64,000 nucleotides of DNA from Nodosilinea sp. P-1105. Its GTDB lineage: Bacteria > Cyanobacteriota > Cyanobacteriia > Phormidesmidales > Phormidesmidaceae. The stretch lies in the NCBI RefSeq assembly GCF_012911975.1, contig NZ_SMDQ01000003.1, forward strand, positions 62,001 to 126,000, given 5' to 3'. This document shows positions 62,342-64,000 of the stretch, piece by piece. Positions within the stretch are counted from its first letter, which is position 1. Each line of letters opens with the position of its first letter. The notes under the pieces are model-generated. The model was not told the origin of the DNA. It ran no database searches and was given only the letters and a program-made list of their open reading frames with translations. Both the position numbers and the translations under genes were made by a program.

Positions 62342-64000
62342 CTAGCCCCCCGTAAAGATGATGACAATACCCCATAGGCTAATCCCTAAACTGATCAAGG
62401 TAGCCCACTGTGGCCCGTGGCCGACCATAGCTTGCCGTTGGTCAAGGTGAATATGGTCGATGTCAAGCCAGAGTTCACCCCCGGCCCGTCGTCCCCATCC
62501 CTTGACGGTTACCCGTCGTCCGATCCAAGCCGCAGGGTGCTGCTGGGGTCGTCTGAGTGCTTGCCAGGCGCTAAAGGGAGAGGGGCAGGCTAGCCGTACC
62601 AACCCCTCGGGGCAAGCTAAATACAACCTCTGACAAAACCAGTTAGCTGGCCCCGATCGTCCCATCAGCTGGCCTTGGAGGTTAATCGGCGCTCCCTGCA
62701 CTGGTAGGGGTGGCAAAGCAGATATCAAGCGGCTGGCAGATTCTGGCGGCAAATCATGGGGAGGCTCGGGGTAGAGGGTATTGATTCGCAGTAGCAGCCC
62801 GATACCCAGGCCCAACAGCAACAGCCCCCAAAGAACCGTGGGATCTTGGTACAGCCAGCTCAAGAAGGGTAACCGTAACCCTTGGGTGACTCCCCCTAAA
62901 AACCACAGCCCCATGGCCAAACTACCGCCGACGATCAGGCCCACCAGGGGTGCTTTTTGGCGCAGCAGCGGTGCCATGGCAAAAGCAGGCATGGGAGAGA
63001 GGTCCGCAGTCTCAAGTGAGAGGGGGGGCTGCCCGTACTGCTTAGCGGCTTGGTTGAGCACGACCAGGCGTTCCCCCAGCGGTAGATGGGAGGTGTTAAT
63101 CCTCAACCACTGGCGATAGGGGTTGGTCACATCGGAGGTAACCACGGGTCCTAGGCCTAACGTCGACACAAAGCTGCCGGGGCTAAGGGCCTGGGCAGGG
63201 CTAATCGGTAGCAACACCCCCAGGCTACAGAGAATTGGCGAAATCGAGCCCGAATGCTGACTGTGGGAGGCCAGGGTGGCACTTAGATGAATTAAGGTGT
63301 CCGCCAAAAGGCGTGGCTGTCGAGTGAGTACAACGGTGCGGCGATCGCCCCAATCACTCCGCCAGCGCGACAGCCCCAATGTCAGCTGCCGTAAACCCCA
63401 ATAGAGGGCATAGAAGCCATGGGCCAGAGCGCCGATGATCGACCGCAACCAGGCCTGCTGCCGTTGTTCAGCCCAATCTGCCAACTGGCCATAGACGGTA
63501 TGGCAAACCAGCAGCCATAACCCCACCGCTGATAAGACAGGTAATGCGCCATTAATAGCGTGAGCCAACTCCACACTGTATAGGGTCACCACCTGGTCTG
63601 GGGGTAATGTGTCCAGCATCCCCTGGCTGACCACAATACGGGTATTACGAGGATGCCAGCCATAGCTAAAACAGTAGGGGGTTGACTCTGGAATCAGCCG
63701 TAACTCCGGCAAGTGCCAGCCCTGGCGGCGGCAGAGTTGTCGCAACACCGTTAGGGCCTGAGGGTTGAGCTGTTGTAGCTGTCGGGTGGATAAAACCCGC
63801 TGACCATGCCACCGGGCCAGCAGCCAGTCCAGTATCCAGGGGCTACCCACCGCTAGTAGCAAGACTAATCCGATTACCCAGGGATTGTAGGACTGATCAA
63901 GGGCAGGCAGACCGTAAAACCGTACCGGCCAGCGCACCAGTCGGATCAGGCCATTAACCCCCCTCAGACCCAGATGGAAGACCCAGTTGATTCCCCATAC
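62342..64000 (-). CDS. M48 metallopeptidase-like membrane protein, 5'-truncated by window edge
   Basis: A minus-strand frame open to the window edge, more than 550 residues, so its start is outside; GTG 63937 is only an internal codon. Membrane helices appear near the first visible residues, at WVIGLVLLLAVGSPWILDWL, and in the middle. The M48-like core has FSYGWHPRNTRIVVSQGMLD and LYSVELAHAINGALPVL. The zinc motif HExxH is here VELAH, so the first His is missing. The C-terminal part has an OB-like segment (INLQGQLMGRSGPANWFCQR; RRVTVKGWGRRAGGELWLDI). Similar cyanobacterial proteins with lost zinc motifs exist. It is probably a non-catalytic membrane protein, or uses other ligands. A good terminator follows. 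Confidence 0.75.
   Translation of the reverse strand, partial: VWGINWVFHLGLRGVNGLIRLVRWPVRFYGLPALDQSYNPWVIGLVLLLAVGSPWILDWLLARWHGQRVLSTRQLQQLNPQALTVLRQLCRRQGWHLPELRLIPESTPYCFSYGWHPRNTRIVVSQGMLDTLPPDQVVTLYSVELAHAINGALPVLSAVGLWLLVCHTVYGQLADWAEQRQQAWLRSIIGALAHGFYALYWGLRQLTLGLSRWRSDWGDRRTVVLTRQPRLLADTLIHLSATLASHSQHSGSISPILCSLGVLLPISPAQALSPGSFVSTLGLGPVVTSDVTNPYRQWLRINTSHLPLGERLVVLNQAAKQYGQPPLSLETADLSPMPAFAMAPLLRQKAPLVGLIVGGSLAMGLWFLGGVTQGLRLPFLSWLYQDPTVLWGLLLLGLGIGLLLRINTLYPEPPHDLPPESASRLISALPPLPVQGAPINLQGQLMGRSGPANWFCQRLYLACPEGLVRLACPSPFSAWQALRRPQQHPAAWIGRRVTVKGWGRRAGGELWLDIDHIHLDQRQAMVGHGPQWATLISLGISLWGIVIIFTGG

Noticed and set aside
62169-62375. 68-codon minus-strand frame
   Set aside because: It overlaps the end of the M48-like gene and runs through a clear Rho-independent terminator.

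Overview
The window is chromosomal DNA of a cyanobacterium. It carries photosystem II genes (psbB, psbT, psbM, a psb35-like gene), chlorophyll synthase (chlG) and the cytochrome b6f subunit petP. It is also rich in HIP1-type octamers (GCGATCGC), has a small three-S1-domain ribosomal protein S1, and holds several cyanobacteria-typical domains (DUF1400, DUF1802, pentapeptide repeats). The base composition is moderately GC-rich, which together with the gene content would fit a Leptolyngbya/Nodosilinea-like lineage; that placement is inference only. No rRNA, tRNA, CRISPR array, prophage or intact insertion sequence was recognised.

Layout. 1-2.7 kb (minus): a partial sodium:alanine symporter, a small membrane protein and hisF. 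2.9-8.3 kb (plus): petP, an ArsA/Get3-like ATPase without its P-loop lysine, chlG, a class A penicillin-binding protein and a psb35-like gene. 8.6-17 kb: rarD, polA, a DUF7219-like protein, a LOG-like nucleotide-binding protein, a DUF1400 hydrolase and a pentapeptide-repeat protein. 17.6-22.3 kb: a DUF6816-like lumenal protein, a GT2 glycosyltransferase and an LPS-export set (LptA-like, lptB, LptF/G permease). 22.7-29 kb is the most accessory-looking part: a HEAT-repeat protein, a Cys-motif protein, rnz, a secreted protein, a serine recombinase with a degenerate catalytic domain, an AT-rich glycosyltransferase and a frameshifted PPOX-type flavoprotein. 29.3-42 kb is mostly housekeeping: glgA, an adenosine-deaminase-like gene divergent from purA, rplY, an APH-ATPase fusion, dprA, an FHA protein, DUF1802, a HAD hydrolase, rpsA and nrdR. 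42-44.8 kb is a photosystem II island: psbB-psbT on minus, divergent from a [2Fe-2S] ferredoxin and psbM. 45-50.5 kb: an Anbu-type self-compartmentalising protease, a phosphopantetheinyl transferase, a type II NAD(P)H dehydrogenase and a CDC48-like double AAA ATPase. 50.8-64 kb: a secreted acetamidase/formamidase, rlmN, an SPFH protein, an Ap4A phosphorylase-like gene, ppk1, a multi-helix mechanosensitive-channel-like protein, an SRPBCC protein, an RRM RNA-binding protein and a partial M48-like membrane protein.

Working together. petP, the ArsA-like ATPase and chlG lie head to tail on one strand next to PSII/b6f biology, which suggests a role in thylakoid membrane-protein biogenesis. LptA-LptB-LptF form an envelope export module next to a glycosyltransferase. 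glgA and ppk1 are storage-polymer enzymes. purA and the deaminase-like protein sit divergently around purine interconversion.

Main points for a second look: an ArsA-like protein with its P-loop lysine replaced; a recombinase lacking the usual catalytic Ser/Arg motifs; an M48-like protein lacking the first zinc histidine; an Anbu protease whose start is fixed by its catalytic Thr; a 110-bp palindromic repeat present twice; an unusual number of short perfect tandem duplications between genes; and several tail-to-tail gene pairs whose 3' ends overlap.
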